The notes beneath the pieces are model-generated. The model did no database searches and was not told the origin of the DNA. It saw nothing but the letters and a program-made list of their open reading frames with translations. The position numbers and the translations under genes are program-made. From the NCBI RefSeq assembly GCF_003583365.1, contig NZ_QXED01000002.1:496001-560000 (forward strand): 64,000 nucleotides of DNA, given 5' to 3'. Shown here piece after piece: positions 42,242 through 51,548 of this stretch (the stretch's first letter is position 1; every line of letters starts with the position of its first letter). The DNA is from Fibrisoma montanum (GTDB taxonomy: Bacteria > Bacteroidota > Bacteroidia > Cytophagales > Spirosomataceae).

Positions 42242-45100
42242 TTAAAAGTATCCGTTCTTGCGCATTTTCGCCTGGACACCCCGCATGTTGTAGGTAAAGC
42301 TCAGCATAAAATACCGCGCCAGCGTCCGTGTCCGCTCTTCCTGTACGTAGTTCTGCCCCGCATATTGTGATACAATGACGTTGCGGTTCAGCAGGTCGAA
42401 GGCCGTCAGGCGAATCTCGGCTTTTTTGGCTTTGCCCAGAATCTTGTAGGCCGATGCGTTCCAGATGGGTACCTGCTGGTTGAAGCCTAACCGTTCGTTT
42501 TTGAAGATGCGGTAGTTCAGGCTCGTATTCAGGTAAAAATCGCCGGGGAATTTCAGGTTCAGGTCACCGTTATAGTTGGTATTATAAATCCGCTGGTTCT
42601 GGGATGTATTCAGGGAATAGCGCGTGTTGATAATACCCCAGTCGGCATTGGCGTAGAACGTCAGCCAGTCTTTGGGCGTCAGTTCAAGCCGCGTCCGGAA
42701 GTTGTAGTTCCGGTTGTTGGTTTCGTTCAGTACATCATTGATCCGGGTCAGGTTACGGCCAAAGTTGAAGTTCGTGTTCAGGTTCAGGGTGGCTTTTGTT
42801 TTCTTGAGCGGGAAACCGAAGCCAATGTACGAACCAAGATTCCGGCCGCCGGATATATTTTCGGGGCGGGTCGTAGTGATCAGAGTTTGCGGGTCAATGG
42901 TCTGGCTGTACACGATCTGATTGACGTAATACGTACCGTACAGGTTCAAAAACAGATTCGTGAAACTGCCGGGGTTAAAGTAGCTGAAGCCGCCGTTCAG
43001 ATTATGGCCCAGCTGGGGCAGCAGGTCCGGGTTCCCTTCCCGAATGTACAGGGGATTGCTGTTGTCGATAAGCGGTTGCAGGTCCCGCGACGACGGTAGC
43101 TGAACCCCAACATCGTAGCCGGCGAAGAGGTATCGGTTGTTCTTCATGTCGTAGTTCAGCGATACGTTCGGCACTATGTTCGTAAACGATCGGTTAATCC
43201 GGTTAAACGTTGCCGCCGTCTGATCAGCTGCAAACCGTCCGTCGAGGGTAAACTGCTGGCCGGCCAGACCCGCCGAAATGTTCATCCCCTTGAATGAGTA
43301 CCGAACGCTGCTGCCAACCCGATTGAACAGGTAGTTGTTCTTGTAGTACCGGCTCAGCGAGTCGTTTCGGGTCCGCGACGCATCGCCCACGTTGAACACG
43401 TCGTAGTCGACCTCATCGTAGCGGAGGTTGAAATTGTAGAAGGTCTCCCAGAAGTATTTCTTGGCGAAAGGCTCAACAAACAGCAAACTGGCTTTGTACT
43501 GACTGCGCTGGCTAACGGTACCCTGTTCCTGATTGATGATCCGCAGTACGTCGTTGGCGCTCGTTGCCTGCGCAAACTCATTGCGGGCGTTCAGGAGTCG
43601 GTCGGCATCGTTGGTGTTGATCTGGTACGTACCACTGGCGGCAAAGCTGCGGCCCTTTTTCTTGAACTTGTGCCGATAAATCAGCGACGTAGCGGAGCCG
43701 AACTGCTGGAGGGTGTTGCCGGTGTTGGTTGTGTTCCGGGTTGAGAAGTCGACGCTGTTCCGGAACAGGTCCTGCCGCGTAAACAGGTTGGCGTTGCCGT
43801 TGTTCAGGCGGCTGTTGTTCAGGACCACCAGCGTATTGGTCGAATCGAGCTGTTTTTCAAAACGGAGACTAACGCGGTGGTTGCCACTAAAATTGAATTG
43901 ATTGCTGGCTTCTTCGGTCCGGAACTGCCCGCCGTTTTCGAGGAGCGTCCGGCGGTTTCGCTGCGAGCTTAACGACAACTGGGTCTGGCTGTAGTAGTAG
44001 CTCGTACTGAGCTTGGTTTTCTTGGTATCGTAATTGTAATTCAATCCGCCCGCTGCGTTGTTGGTAAAACCGCGCCCCTGGCTGCCACCGATCGGAATCC
44101 CCAGGGTTTCGTCATCGTCGTTTCCAAAGTAAATAAACCGGTTGCTGCCGCTGAACCCAAAGTCGGCGTTGTCGTTCCAGTTGAACGAGTTGCTGCCCCG
44201 AAAATCTTGGTAATCGTCCCAGGAGAGGCCCGCCTGGTTCGTATTGTTCCCCAGCCCGATAACCGAAAACTGCCGTTTGGCGTCGAACTTGTTGTAGTTC
44301 CCCTTGATCTCGGTGCGCATCGGGATGTCGCTGCCATCCACCCGGCTGGCAGGTCCGGCACCGGCGGTCACTTTCCCGAACCCGCCTTTCTTGTATTCTT
44401 CCTTCAGTTCGAGGTTCAGCGTTTTTTCTTTCTTGCCGTCCTCCACGCCGGTCAGTTTAGCCTGCTCGGTTTTGTCATTGAAGACCTGCACTTTGGTGAT
44501 TGCCTGTGCCTGCAGGTTTTTGGTGGCCATTTTCGGATCGTTGCCGAAGAACGCTTTGCCGTCGACCAGGACCTTTTTTACCTCCTGCCCCTGGGCACGG
44601 ATACTGCCGTCCTGATCAACCTGCACGCCGGGCAGCTTCCGCAGCAGGTCCTCTACCGTAGACCCCGGCGGGACTTTGAACGAACTGGCGTTGTATTCAA
44701 CCGTATCGCCCCGAATGGTCAAGGGTGCCTTGGCTGTTTTGACAACGACCTCAATAAGCTCTTTCGTGATTGGCTTCAGCTTGATTGTACCGAGGTCTTC
44801 AACGGGTTTGTCGCCGGTTTTAAGCACCTGATTGTGGTCAAAGAAGCCGACGGACGAGATTTTGAAGAGGTAGGTACCCTGCTTCACGTTCCTGATGGTG
44901 AATGTGCCATTTTCACTGGCCCGGCCAAAACTGACCATCGACGAATCCCTGGGATTTAACAGGAATATGGTTGAGAAGGGAATAGGAGCCGATGCCGTAT
45001 CGACTACCCGGCCTTGTACGGTAACCCGTGTGGCTGGAGTTTGTGCCCACGTAATTGTGGCCATTGCCCACAGGAGAGCAATGCAGAAAATGTTTTTCAT
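42242..45100 (-). CDS. TonB-dependent outer-membrane receptor (OMP_b-brl_3 type)
   Basis: A 952-residue receptor. It starts with a signal peptide (about 1-19), then a carboxypeptidase-regulatory-like beta-sandwich (about 25-105; RVTVQGRVVDTASAPIPFSTIF), then the plug (about 130-215; DTVEYNASSF, VEDLLRKLPGVQVDQDGSI, VLVDGKAFFGNDP) and a large barrel of the outer-membrane beta-barrel family 3. This subset transports unknown substrates and differs from the SusC glycan receptors. The operon partner is the GLPGLI protein downstream. A -7 box for this gene lies at 45129-45136. Confidence 0.92.
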   Translation of the reverse strand: MKNIFCIALLWAMATITWAQTPATRVTVQGRVVDTASAPIPFSTIFLLNPRDSSMVSFGRASENGTFTIRNVKQGTYLFKISSVGFFDHNQVLKTGDKPVEDLGTIKLKPITKELIEVVVKTAKAPLTIRGDTVEYNASSFKVPPGSTVEDLLRKLPGVQVDQDGSIRAQGQEVKKVLVDGKAFFGNDPKMATKNLQAQAITKVQVFNDKTEQAKLTGVEDGKKEKTLNLELKEEYKKGGFGKVTAGAGPASRVDGSDIPMRTEIKGNYNKFDAKRQFSVIGLGNNTNQAGLSWDDYQDFRGSNSFNWNDNADFGFSGSNRFIYFGNDDDETLGIPIGGSQGRGFTNNAAGGLNYNYDTKKTKLSTSYYYSQTQLSLSSQRNRRTLLENGGQFRTEEASNQFNFSGNHRVSLRFEKQLDSTNTLVVLNNSRLNNGNANLFTRQDLFRNSVDFSTRNTTNTGNTLQQFGSATSLIYRHKFKKKGRSFAASGTYQINTNDADRLLNARNEFAQATSANDVLRIINQEQGTVSQRSQYKASLLFVEPFAKKYFWETFYNFNLRYDEVDYDVFNVGDASRTRNDSLSRYYKNNYLFNRVGSSVRYSFKGMNISAGLAGQQFTLDGRFAADQTAATFNRINRSFTNIVPNVSLNYDMKNNRYLFAGYDVGVQLPSSRDLQPLIDNSNPLYIREGNPDLLPQLGHNLNGGFSYFNPGSFTNLFLNLYGTYYVNQIVYSQTIDPQTLITTTRPENISGGRNLGSYIGFGFPLKKTKATLNLNTNFNFGRNLTRINDVLNETNNRNYNFRTRLELTPKDWLTFYANADWGIINTRYSLNTSQNQRIYNTNYNGDLNLKFPGDFYLNTSLNYRIFKNERLGFNQQVPIWNASAYKILGKAKKAEIRLTAFDLLNRNVIVSQYAGQNYVQEERTRTLARYFMLSFTYNMRGVQAKMRKNGYF

Positions 45101-45128
45101 ACAGGAAAGGAAGTGGTGTTGAATTACT

Positions 45129-45136
45129 CAAAAGTA
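45129..45136 (-). promoter_or_regulatory. -7 box of the receptor/GLPGLI operon
   Basis: Minus-strand TACTTTTG matches TAnnTTTG exactly, about 28 bases before the receptor ATG. No TTTG is seen at the -33 position. Transcription would begin near 45122. Confidence 0.4.
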
Positions 45137-45290
45137 ACAATCAGAACGAAACGAGTTACGTGGATAACTAAATTTATAGTAATTTAACAGATAGCTGTCG
45201 CTGACGAAGTAAATATATAAGAAAATTTAATATAAAAGAGAGTGAGTCGCCGTATTATTTTGAGCTGATTGCCCTTTTCTGTTGCGACAC

Positions 45291-45328
45291 AAAAAAGCAC
45301 CCCCATTCATTCAGGAATGATATGGGGG
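45291..45328 (-). terminator. Minus-strand Rho-independent terminator without an assigned gene
   Basis: On the minus strand CCCCCAT and ATGGGGG (45300-45328) form a stem with a 15-base loop; a run of six Ts follows at 45297-45292. Upstream on that strand (45330-45560) lies no gene, only tiny frames of 13 and 21 codons (the second starts within ATGA at the end of the first). It may end a small RNA or a leader transcript. Confidence 0.5.
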
Positions 45329-45561
45329 CGATGCTTCATTGAAAGAAATAGGGAGAAAAGAATAACGTTTTCTCATAGAGTGACTTTCAATAAGCTAAGG
45401 ACCCTCATCCCCATGCGAACGTTGCATATCGGCAGGCTTTTTTTCAGTTATTTTAAGAAAAGAAGGGTAGTGAAGGATGGTTAACAGCGAATCGGCCGGA
45501 AAAAGGGTGATTCACTTGGCGGTTGGGTAGTTTATGCAGTATTTTCCGGCGTAAACCTTCC

Positions 45562-46974
45562 ATGCACATGCGTTACGTCATTTTCATTGGTCTGTTAAGC
45601 CTGCTGACGGTCAGCTACGGGCAGGAATTGCCGAAGAAAACCCTGTGGCAGGGGCAACTGGGACCTATCCGACTACTGCTTCGGATCAACATTGATTCAC
45701 TAACCAACCGCCCGACGGCCCGCTTTGAAAGCCCGGATCAGGGGGCGAATAATATTCCCGTCAGCGACCTGCGTATTACGGCCGATAGTGTGGTGGCTAC
45801 GTCGGCCATGATAGCCGGTACGTTTCGCGGGAAGTTTTCGGCCGGCCGCCAGGCCCTTGACGGCGTGTGGCTGCAACGGGGTGTGCTGCCCCAGCCCATT
45901 ACGCTGAAGCGGGTAGAGCAGGTTATGGCCATGAGTCGTCCGCAACTGCCCAAGCCCCCGTTACCGTACCGAAGTGACAGCCTTACGTTCCAGAACGCCG
46001 ACCAGTCGATCCGCTACGGGGCCACCCTGACACGCCCGGCAACGGGACAGACCTTTCCCGCCGTGGTGCTGATTACCGGCTCCGGGCCGCAGGATCGCGA
46101 CGAAACGTTAATGGGCCACAAACCGTTTCTGGTTATCGCCGATAACCTGACCCGAAATGGATTTGCCGTGCTGCGGGTCGACGACCGGGGCTTTGGCCAG
46201 ACAACGGGCAACTTTGCCACGGCCACTTCTACGGACTTTGCCAATGACGTACTAGCGGCCATTGCCTACCTGAAAACCCGACCGGATGTTGACAAAAAAC
46301 GCATCGGCCTGATCGGGCACAGCGAAGGGGGAATGATTGCCCCGATGGTGGCCGTTCAGTCGCCGGATGTGGCGTATATCGTGTCGCTGGCCGGGGTGAG
46401 CGTCAAAGGGGCAGATCTGCTGAAAAAACAGCTGTCGGCCGGTGCCCGGCTGGCCGGCGTCAGTGGGGAGGCACTGGCCGCTTCCGACCAGTTCTTTTCT
46501 ACGCTGATCGACCGGATTGTGGCGCAGCCGATTGATCAGGTTATTCCCATTGATACGCTGCGACAGGTATACCGAACCTGGCGCAAACAGCAGCCCGACG
46601 ACCGGGCAAGGGGCCTCGGTATGGATAACGAACCGGCCCTGACACCCATGCTGATGCAGTTCAGTACGCCCTGGTTCCGGAATTTTCTCCGCTATGACCC
46701 GGTACCAACCCTGTCGAAGCTGACTATTCCGGTTCTGGCCATGAACGGCGAAAAGGATTATCAGGTGGATGCGACCGACAACCTCAACAGCTTTGACACA
46801 AACCTGAAGCGAGCCGGTAATAAACGGTATAAGATCGTGATGATGCCGGGGCTGAATCACCTGTTTCAGACGGCGAAAACCGGTGCCGGCGTGGAATACG
46901 GCCAGATTGAAGAAACCTTTTCGCCCAAAGCGCTGGACATCATGACCGCCTGGCTGAAGGAGGTGGTGAAGTGA
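45562..46974 (+). CDS. Secreted alpha/beta hydrolase (esterase-like)
   Basis: 470 residues from the ATG at 45562 (ATG again at 45568), chosen for the signal peptide (MRYVIFIGLLSLLTVSYGQ); an open frame extends upstream to 45523. A beta-rich N-terminal domain (about 20-140) precedes a serine hydrolase domain with nucleophile elbow GLIGHSEGGM, acid in MNGEKDYQV and histidine in MPGLNHLFQ. Homologues are often annotated as dienelactone hydrolase or acyl esterase; substrate unknown, perhaps acetylated sugars. It converges with the GAPDH gene; hairpins lie between. Confidence 0.85.
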   Translation: MHMRYVIFIGLLSLLTVSYGQELPKKTLWQGQLGPIRLLLRINIDSLTNRPTARFESPDQGANNIPVSDLRITADSVVATSAMIAGTFRGKFSAGRQALDGVWLQRGVLPQPITLKRVEQVMAMSRPQLPKPPLPYRSDSLTFQNADQSIRYGATLTRPATGQTFPAVVLITGSGPQDRDETLMGHKPFLVIADNLTRNGFAVLRVDDRGFGQTTGNFATATSTDFANDVLAAIAYLKTRPDVDKKRIGLIGHSEGGMIAPMVAVQSPDVAYIVSLAGVSVKGADLLKKQLSAGARLAGVSGEALAASDQFFSTLIDRIVAQPIDQVIPIDTLRQVYRTWRKQQPDDRARGLGMDNEPALTPMLMQFSTPWFRNFLRYDPVPTLSKLTIPVLAMNGEKDYQVDATDNLNSFDTNLKRAGNKRYKIVMMPGLNHLFQTAKTGAGVEYGQIEETFSPKALDIMTAWLKEVVK

Positions 46975-46996
46975 TGTGTGTTTCCCTCACCCCCGA

Positions 46997-47110
46997 CCCC
47001 TCTCCCAAACTGGGAGAAGGGAGAGCCGCGTCAAAAAAAGCTTTCTCATTCAAAAGGAGAGGGGAGACACCACAAAGAAAAACCCCTCTCCCAAGCTGGG
47101 AGAGGGGTTT
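46997..47110. terminator. Paired hairpins with repeated CTCTCCCAA arms between convergent genes
   Basis: AAACCCCTCTCCCA (47080-47093) pairs perfectly with TGGGAGAGGGGTTT (47097-47110). A weaker copy of the same palindrome (CCCTCTCCCA.. with TGGGAGAAGGG) lies at about 46997-47020. They sit between the hydrolase stop and the GAPDH stop and probably terminate both transcripts; the duplicated motif suggests an extragenic repeat origin. Confidence 0.75.
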
Positions 47111-47119
47111 ATATGATCC

Positions 47120-48118
47120 CTATTTCGATGCCAGATAAGCCGCTACTTCGGCAAGGCGAGTGGCATAGCCCCATTCGTTGTCGTACCAGGCGGCTACCGA
47201 CAGCAGATCGCCCTGCTTGGCGGTCAGCGGCAGGTCAACGATCGACGTGTGCGGATCGGCCACGATCCGGCACGAGGCCCATTCGTCTTCCAGTACGCCC
47301 ATCACCCCTTTGAGCGGTTCTTCAGCCGCGGCTTTGCGGAAGGCGTCGTTCACTTCCTCAACCGTGCAGGGTTTTTCCGTCAGCAGATTCAACTCCGCAA
47401 TGCTGCCCGTTCGAACGGGAACGCGGTAGGCCTTGCCCGTAATTTGCAGGTCTTTCCAGATGAACCGCAGCGCTTTAGCCGCTCCCGACGACGACGGAAT
47501 GATGTTTTCGGCCGCGGCCCAGGAGTCGCGCCGGTCTTTCATGGGCTGGTCGGTGAGCGACTGCGAGTTCGTGTAGGCGTGCACCGTTGAGAACAGCCCG
47601 AACCGAATCCCGAAGTTTTCGATAATCACTTTCACCACGGCTGCCAGGGCGTTGGTTGTGCAGCTGGCCATGCTGATGATCTTGTGGTTGTCCGGATCGA
47701 ACGTATCGAGGTTTATCCCTTTAAGGAGTACGGCGTCGCAGTCGTCGAGGGTTTTGCTCGGCGCACTGACCAGCACCCGCCTGGCACCCCGGTCGATGTG
47801 AAGCTGGGCGCCGGCGCGGGTCGTGGCCCGGCCCGTGCAGTCGATGACCAGGTCGACGTTCATGGCGCCCCAGTCCGGAATCTCCTTGGCTGAGTTAAAA
47901 TACGGAATGTCGCGGTCGCCGATGGTCAGGTGGCCGGCGGTACCCGTTGCCGGTTCCGGAAAGCGACCATAGTTGGTGTCGACCTGGAACAGAGCCGCGA
48001 GGTTGGCTTCGTCCTTAATGTCGGCAATAGCAACAGGAGTAAAGAGGTTGTCCTGCAGGGCTACGCGCAGGCAGGTCCGGCCAATACGGCCGAAACCAAA
48101 GAGGGCAATGTTGCTCAT
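47120..48118 (-). CDS. gap: Glyceraldehyde-3-phosphate dehydrogenase, type I
   Basis: A 332-residue class-I GAPDH of usual length, converting glyceraldehyde 3-phosphate with phosphate and NAD+ to 1,3-bisphosphoglycerate in glycolysis (reverse in gluconeogenesis). The Rossmann start is GFGRIGR, with acidic D33 favouring NAD. The catalytic C153 is in MASCTTNALAA (the canonical second residue after SCTTN is Cys, here Ala), and H180 in STVHAYT. Phosphate-binding segments SSGAAKAL and YDNEWGYATRL are intact. It stands alone on the minus strand between terminators. Presence of a second, housekeeping copy elsewhere in the genome is possible and cannot be seen here. Confidence 0.9.
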   Translation of the reverse strand: MSNIALFGFGRIGRTCLRVALQDNLFTPVAIADIKDEANLAALFQVDTNYGRFPEPATGTAGHLTIGDRDIPYFNSAKEIPDWGAMNVDLVIDCTGRATTRAGAQLHIDRGARRVLVSAPSKTLDDCDAVLLKGINLDTFDPDNHKIISMASCTTNALAAVVKVIIENFGIRFGLFSTVHAYTNSQSLTDQPMKDRRDSWAAAENIIPSSSGAAKALRFIWKDLQITGKAYRVPVRTGSIAELNLLTEKPCTVEEVNDAFRKAAAEEPLKGVMGVLEDEWASCRIVADPHTSIVDLPLTAKQGDLLSVAAWYDNEWGYATRLAEVAAYLASK

Positions 48119-48457
48119 GGGCAGATGAGTTAGCTTGGAAACAGGAGGTTAATCGTTCAGCCATAGTGCCGTTTTCCGGCATCGAATGGACATCCTGTTA
48201 TAAACCAGAATGAGCCGAGAGGGTTTGTAAACAAATTATGTTGTTGACTATTCGGTTTATGCCGTGAAAACGAACGGGAAGTATGGCCCGTATCCTGACG
48301 CGTACTCCTGACAGATAATGACCGGGTAGCCCTGCCGCAGACGTCCTGAACTCGAACTACCTGAACCGGGTCGTAGTCTCTAGTAAGTAATTTTAAGTAA
48401 ACTTAATGGGTTATAGAGCGTTATCCCGTTTGGAGTAAAAAAATAAACGTCTCAACT
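48119..48457. other. 339-base divergent intergenic region
   Basis: Between the GAPDH start and the small secreted protein. It should contain promoters for both, but no exact TAnnTTTG box was found. Nothing else recognisable was seen; the part at 48365-48440 is AT-rich. Confidence 0.4.
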
Positions 48458-48745
48458 ATGAAAAAAGCAATTGTAACGCTGTCGGTTGTTTGGCTGCTTG
48501 CGGGTTCAGTGGTCGCGCAGCAAGGCGGTACTAACAAAAACGCAGGTCGTTCGGGTAGCGGCTCGGCAACGGGGTCTGGCACCGTTTCTGGCTCAGGCGC
48601 AACCAAAGTGAAGAGCACAACGACCACCCGTACGTCCACAAAGCAAGTGAAAAAGTCGGGTAGTCAGCGTTCCGGCAACAGCGGCAGTTCGGGCGGTACG
48701 GGCACGGCCTCGGGCAGCGGCCGGTCAGGGCGCAACAATCAGTGA
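48458..48745 (+). CDS. Small secreted Gly/Ser/Thr-rich low-complexity protein
   Basis: A 95-residue product: signal peptide (MKKAIVTLSVVWLLAGSVVAQ), then an almost wholly Gly/Ser/Thr and Lys/Arg mature region (GSGSATGSGTVSGSG, TTTRTSTKQ). It is likely unstructured, surface-exposed or periplasmic. I know no family; it could be a linker-like or surface-coating peptide. A perfect terminator follows 18 bases later. Confidence 0.65.
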   Translation: MKKAIVTLSVVWLLAGSVVAQQGGTNKNAGRSGSGSATGSGTVSGSGATKVKSTTTTRTSTKQVKKSGSQRSGNSGSSGGTGTASGSGRSGRNNQ

Positions 48746-48763
48746 TCGTCCATCGGGTGTAAA

Positions 48764-48803
48764 CCAAAAGCGGGGCTGGTGTTGATACCAGCCCCGCTTT
48801 TGG
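48764..48803. terminator. 17-bp perfect terminator hairpin
   Basis: CCAAAAGCGGGGCTGGT (48764-48780) pairs perfectly with 48787-48803 across a 6-base loop. It separates the small plus-strand gene from the minus-strand GH63 gene; T/A-flanks on both strands suit bidirectional termination. Confidence 0.88.
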
Positions 48804-48818
48804 TTGGGTAGTACGTTG

Positions 48819-51488
48819 CTATTTCACGGCGACCGCTGCTTCGACCGACTGATATTTATACCAGTACTCGATCAGGTCGGCCACCAGGCCTGTCCAGCCG
48901 GTCTGGTGGTTCGCACCGAGGCCGCTGCCATTGTCGCCGTGGAAGTATTCGTGGAACAGATACAGATCCTGGAAGTGCGGGTCGTTCTGCATTTTCCGGA
49001 CCGTACCGTAGGCTGGAATCTGGCCTTTGGCGTTGCGCCGGAAGATGTTGATCAGGCGCTCGGCCACCAGGATCGTGGCTTCCTTGATGCTCATGACCTG
49101 ACCCGAGTGCGTCGGGTACTCGATCTCGAAATCGTCGCCGTAATATTGGTAAAACTTCAGCAGCGAGTCGATGAGCAAAAAGTTTACCGGAAACCAGATC
49201 GGTCCGCGCCAGTTGGAATTGCCGCCGAACATACTCATCTCCGATTCGGCCGCTACGTAGCGCACCTGGAAGATTTCGCCGTTCAGTTCAAACTGATATG
49301 GGGTCTTTTCGTGATACTTCGACAGCGCCCGGATGCCATAGTCCGACAGGAACTCCGTTTCATCGAACATCCTCTTCAGGATCATCTTCATCCGGTGGCC
49401 GCGCAGCAGCGACAGCAGGTGCGTTTCGCCCTTACCCGGCTCATGCCAGCGCGAAATCAGCGACGCCAGATCGGGCCGGTTGGTCAGCACCCACTCCACG
49501 CGCCGTTTGAAATCAGGCAGCTTCGACAGCAGGTCTTCATCCAGAATCTCGACCGCAAACAAAGGAATCAGGCCTACCATCGACCGGATCTTGAGCAGCC
49601 GGGCGTTATTGTCGGGCGTGTGCAGTACGTCGTAGTAGAACTGGTCAATTTCGTCCCACAGGCTGATGCCCTGCTTGCCAAGGTTGTTCATGGCGGCCGC
49701 GATGTGCAGGAAGTGCTCGAAAAACTTGCTCGCCATGTCCTGATACACCGGCCGGGTCAGGGAAATCTCGCAGGCAATCCGGAGCATGTTCAGCGTATAC
49801 ATGGCCATCCAGCCCGTACCGTCGGCCTGTTCGATCCGGCCCCCCATCGGCAGGGGCTGACTCCGGTCAAAAACCCCGATGTTATCGAGCCCGAGGAAGC
49901 CGCCACCGAAGATGTTGTTGCCCGCTACGTCCTTGCGGTTAACCCACCACGTAAAGTTCAGCAGCAGTTTATGAAACGCGCGTTCCAGGAAGCCGACATC
50001 GCCGACCCCGTTCATTTCGCGATCGATCTCGTAGACTTTCCACGTAGCCCAGGCGTGTACGGGCGGGTTCACGTCGGAGAAGTTCCACTCGTAGGCCGGT
50101 ATCTGGCCATTGGGGTGCATATAGTACTCTCGCAGGATAACGGCCAGCTGCCGTTTGGCAAAGTGAGGGTCCAGCCGGGCCAGCGTCAGCGTATGGAAAG
50201 CGAGGTCCCAGGCCGCAAACCACGGGTATTCCCACTTGTCGGGCATGGAAAGGATATTGGCCGTGTACATGTGCCGCCACCCTTCATTACGGGCGTAGAC
50301 GCGGCCCTGAAACGGTACCGGCATCTTCGGGTCGCCCTTGAGCCACTCGTTGACGTTGTAATAATAAAACTGCTTGTTCCAGAGCATACCGGCGTAGGCC
50401 TGCCGCTGGATAGTTCGCAGTTCGGGGCTTTGGACGTTTTTCTGCAGGTCGGCGTAAAAGGCATCGGCTTCGGCAAGCCGCTTATCGAATATCTCGTCGA
50501 AATCGACAAAGGGAAGCGCCAGCTGCGTATGGTCGCTGAACCGCAGCCGAATCGTTACGCTCTCGCCGGGGGGGACGGTCCGGGCATACTGCGCCGAGGC
50601 CTTGGTACCGATCTGGTTGGGGTTTACAAACCCTTTCCGGCCGGTGGTGATGTAGTTGTTGATGCCGTCTTTGGGGTAGGGCGACTGGTTCGGACGACCA
50701 TACAGACGCTCGGTATTGGTTTCGTTTTCGCAGAATAGCAGCGCATCGGCGTTTTCGCAGTACAGCTTGTACTTACCCAGTTGTTTATGGTTGATTTCAA
50801 CCTGGGTATTGGCGATGCCGTTCAGCATGGGCCGGGCACTATACTGCTCATACCCCCACGACCACGTATTCCGGAACCAGATCGTCGGCAGGAGCGTCAG
50901 GGGGGCGGCCTCCTTCGACCGGTTATGGGCCGTCACTTTCACGAGCCAGTCGTTCTGGTCGGCTTTGGCGTATTCAACGAAGATGTCGAAGTACTCGTCC
51001 TGGTCAAAAATACCTGTATCCAGCAACTCAAATTCAGGGTCCTGCCGCGACCGGCGCATGGTTTCAATGACCAGGCGATTGTAGGGGTATTCCTGCTGCG
51101 GGTATTTGTACAGCATTTTCATGTACGAGTGCGTCGGGGTGCTGTCCAGGTAATAGTACAGCTCCTTCACATCTTCGCCGTGGTTACCTTCGGGGCCTGC
51201 GAGGCCAAAAAGCCGTTCCTTAAGGATATTATCCTTGTGATTCCAGAACGCTAAGGCAAAGCAAATGTGGCCTTTGTTGTCGGAAATACCGCCGATTCCC
51301 TCCTCACCCCAGCGATAGGCCCTCGACCGGGCCATGTCGTGGTTCACGTAGTTCCAGGCATCGCCATACGGACTGTAATCTTCACGCACCGTTCCCCAGG
51401 CACGCTCCGAGAGGTAAGGGCCCCATTTCTTCCAGCCTTTGTTATCAGCCCGTTCGTAAATACGACCCCGTTCGGCTATTGTATTCAT
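48819..51488 (-). CDS. GH63/MGH1-type glucosidase
   Basis: An 889-residue cytoplasmic-looking enzyme (no signal peptide). It has a beta-sandwich N-domain and an (alpha/alpha)6 barrel like eukaryotic glucosidase I and bacterial mannosylglycerate hydrolases (GH63). Recognisable segments: the WKKWGPYLSERAWGTVREDYS opening, SMPDKWEYPWFAAWDLAFH with the acid/base aspartate, and the GNSNWRGPIWFPVNFLLID motif near the C-terminus. Predicted to cut alpha-linked glucose (or mannosylglycerate-like) units. It stands alone, with a -7 box at 51541-51548, and converges with the Gly/Ser-rich gene. Confidence 0.85.
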   Translation of the reverse strand: MNTIAERGRIYERADNKGWKKWGPYLSERAWGTVREDYSPYGDAWNYVNHDMARSRAYRWGEEGIGGISDNKGHICFALAFWNHKDNILKERLFGLAGPEGNHGEDVKELYYYLDSTPTHSYMKMLYKYPQQEYPYNRLVIETMRRSRQDPEFELLDTGIFDQDEYFDIFVEYAKADQNDWLVKVTAHNRSKEAAPLTLLPTIWFRNTWSWGYEQYSARPMLNGIANTQVEINHKQLGKYKLYCENADALLFCENETNTERLYGRPNQSPYPKDGINNYITTGRKGFVNPNQIGTKASAQYARTVPPGESVTIRLRFSDHTQLALPFVDFDEIFDKRLAEADAFYADLQKNVQSPELRTIQRQAYAGMLWNKQFYYYNVNEWLKGDPKMPVPFQGRVYARNEGWRHMYTANILSMPDKWEYPWFAAWDLAFHTLTLARLDPHFAKRQLAVILREYYMHPNGQIPAYEWNFSDVNPPVHAWATWKVYEIDREMNGVGDVGFLERAFHKLLLNFTWWVNRKDVAGNNIFGGGFLGLDNIGVFDRSQPLPMGGRIEQADGTGWMAMYTLNMLRIACEISLTRPVYQDMASKFFEHFLHIAAAMNNLGKQGISLWDEIDQFYYDVLHTPDNNARLLKIRSMVGLIPLFAVEILDEDLLSKLPDFKRRVEWVLTNRPDLASLISRWHEPGKGETHLLSLLRGHRMKMILKRMFDETEFLSDYGIRALSKYHEKTPYQFELNGEIFQVRYVAAESEMSMFGGNSNWRGPIWFPVNFLLIDSLLKFYQYYGDDFEIEYPTHSGQVMSIKEATILVAERLINIFRRNAKGQIPAYGTVRKMQNDPHFQDLYLFHEYFHGDNGSGLGANHQTGWTGLVADLIEYWYKYQSVEAAVAVK

Positions 51489-51540
51489 CTTTATCTATTA
51501 AAACGGCAGGTTAACTATGTGTAAATCAGCAAGTATACCC

Positions 51541-51548
51541 CAAAGGTA
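51541..51548 (-). promoter_or_regulatory. -7 box of the GH63 gene
   Basis: Minus-strand TACCTTTG matches TAnnTTTG exactly, about 52 bases before the ATG at 51488. No -33 TTTG is seen at the usual distance. Confidence 0.38.

Larger units (their letters stand above)
45101..45561. other. 461-base divergent region with a minus-strand terminator-like hairpin
   Basis: Separates the receptor gene (minus) from the hydrolase gene (plus). It contains the receptor's -7 box (45129-45136), an AT-rich block (about 45165-45240) and a strong hairpin with a T-run on the minus strand (45291-45328). The origin of a minus-strand transcript that would end there is unclear. No gene is otherwise assigned. Confidence 0.45.

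Noticed and set aside
45269-45484. 71-codon plus-strand frame in the divergent region
   Set aside because: Spans the terminator-like hairpin and has no motif; likely chance.
46978-47313. 111-codon plus-strand frame after the hydrolase
   Set aside because: It runs through the paired terminators and into the GAPDH gene antisense.
48804-50738. 644-codon open frame on the plus strand
   Set aside because: It is antisense to the GH63 gene, lacks family motifs and has shadow-like composition.
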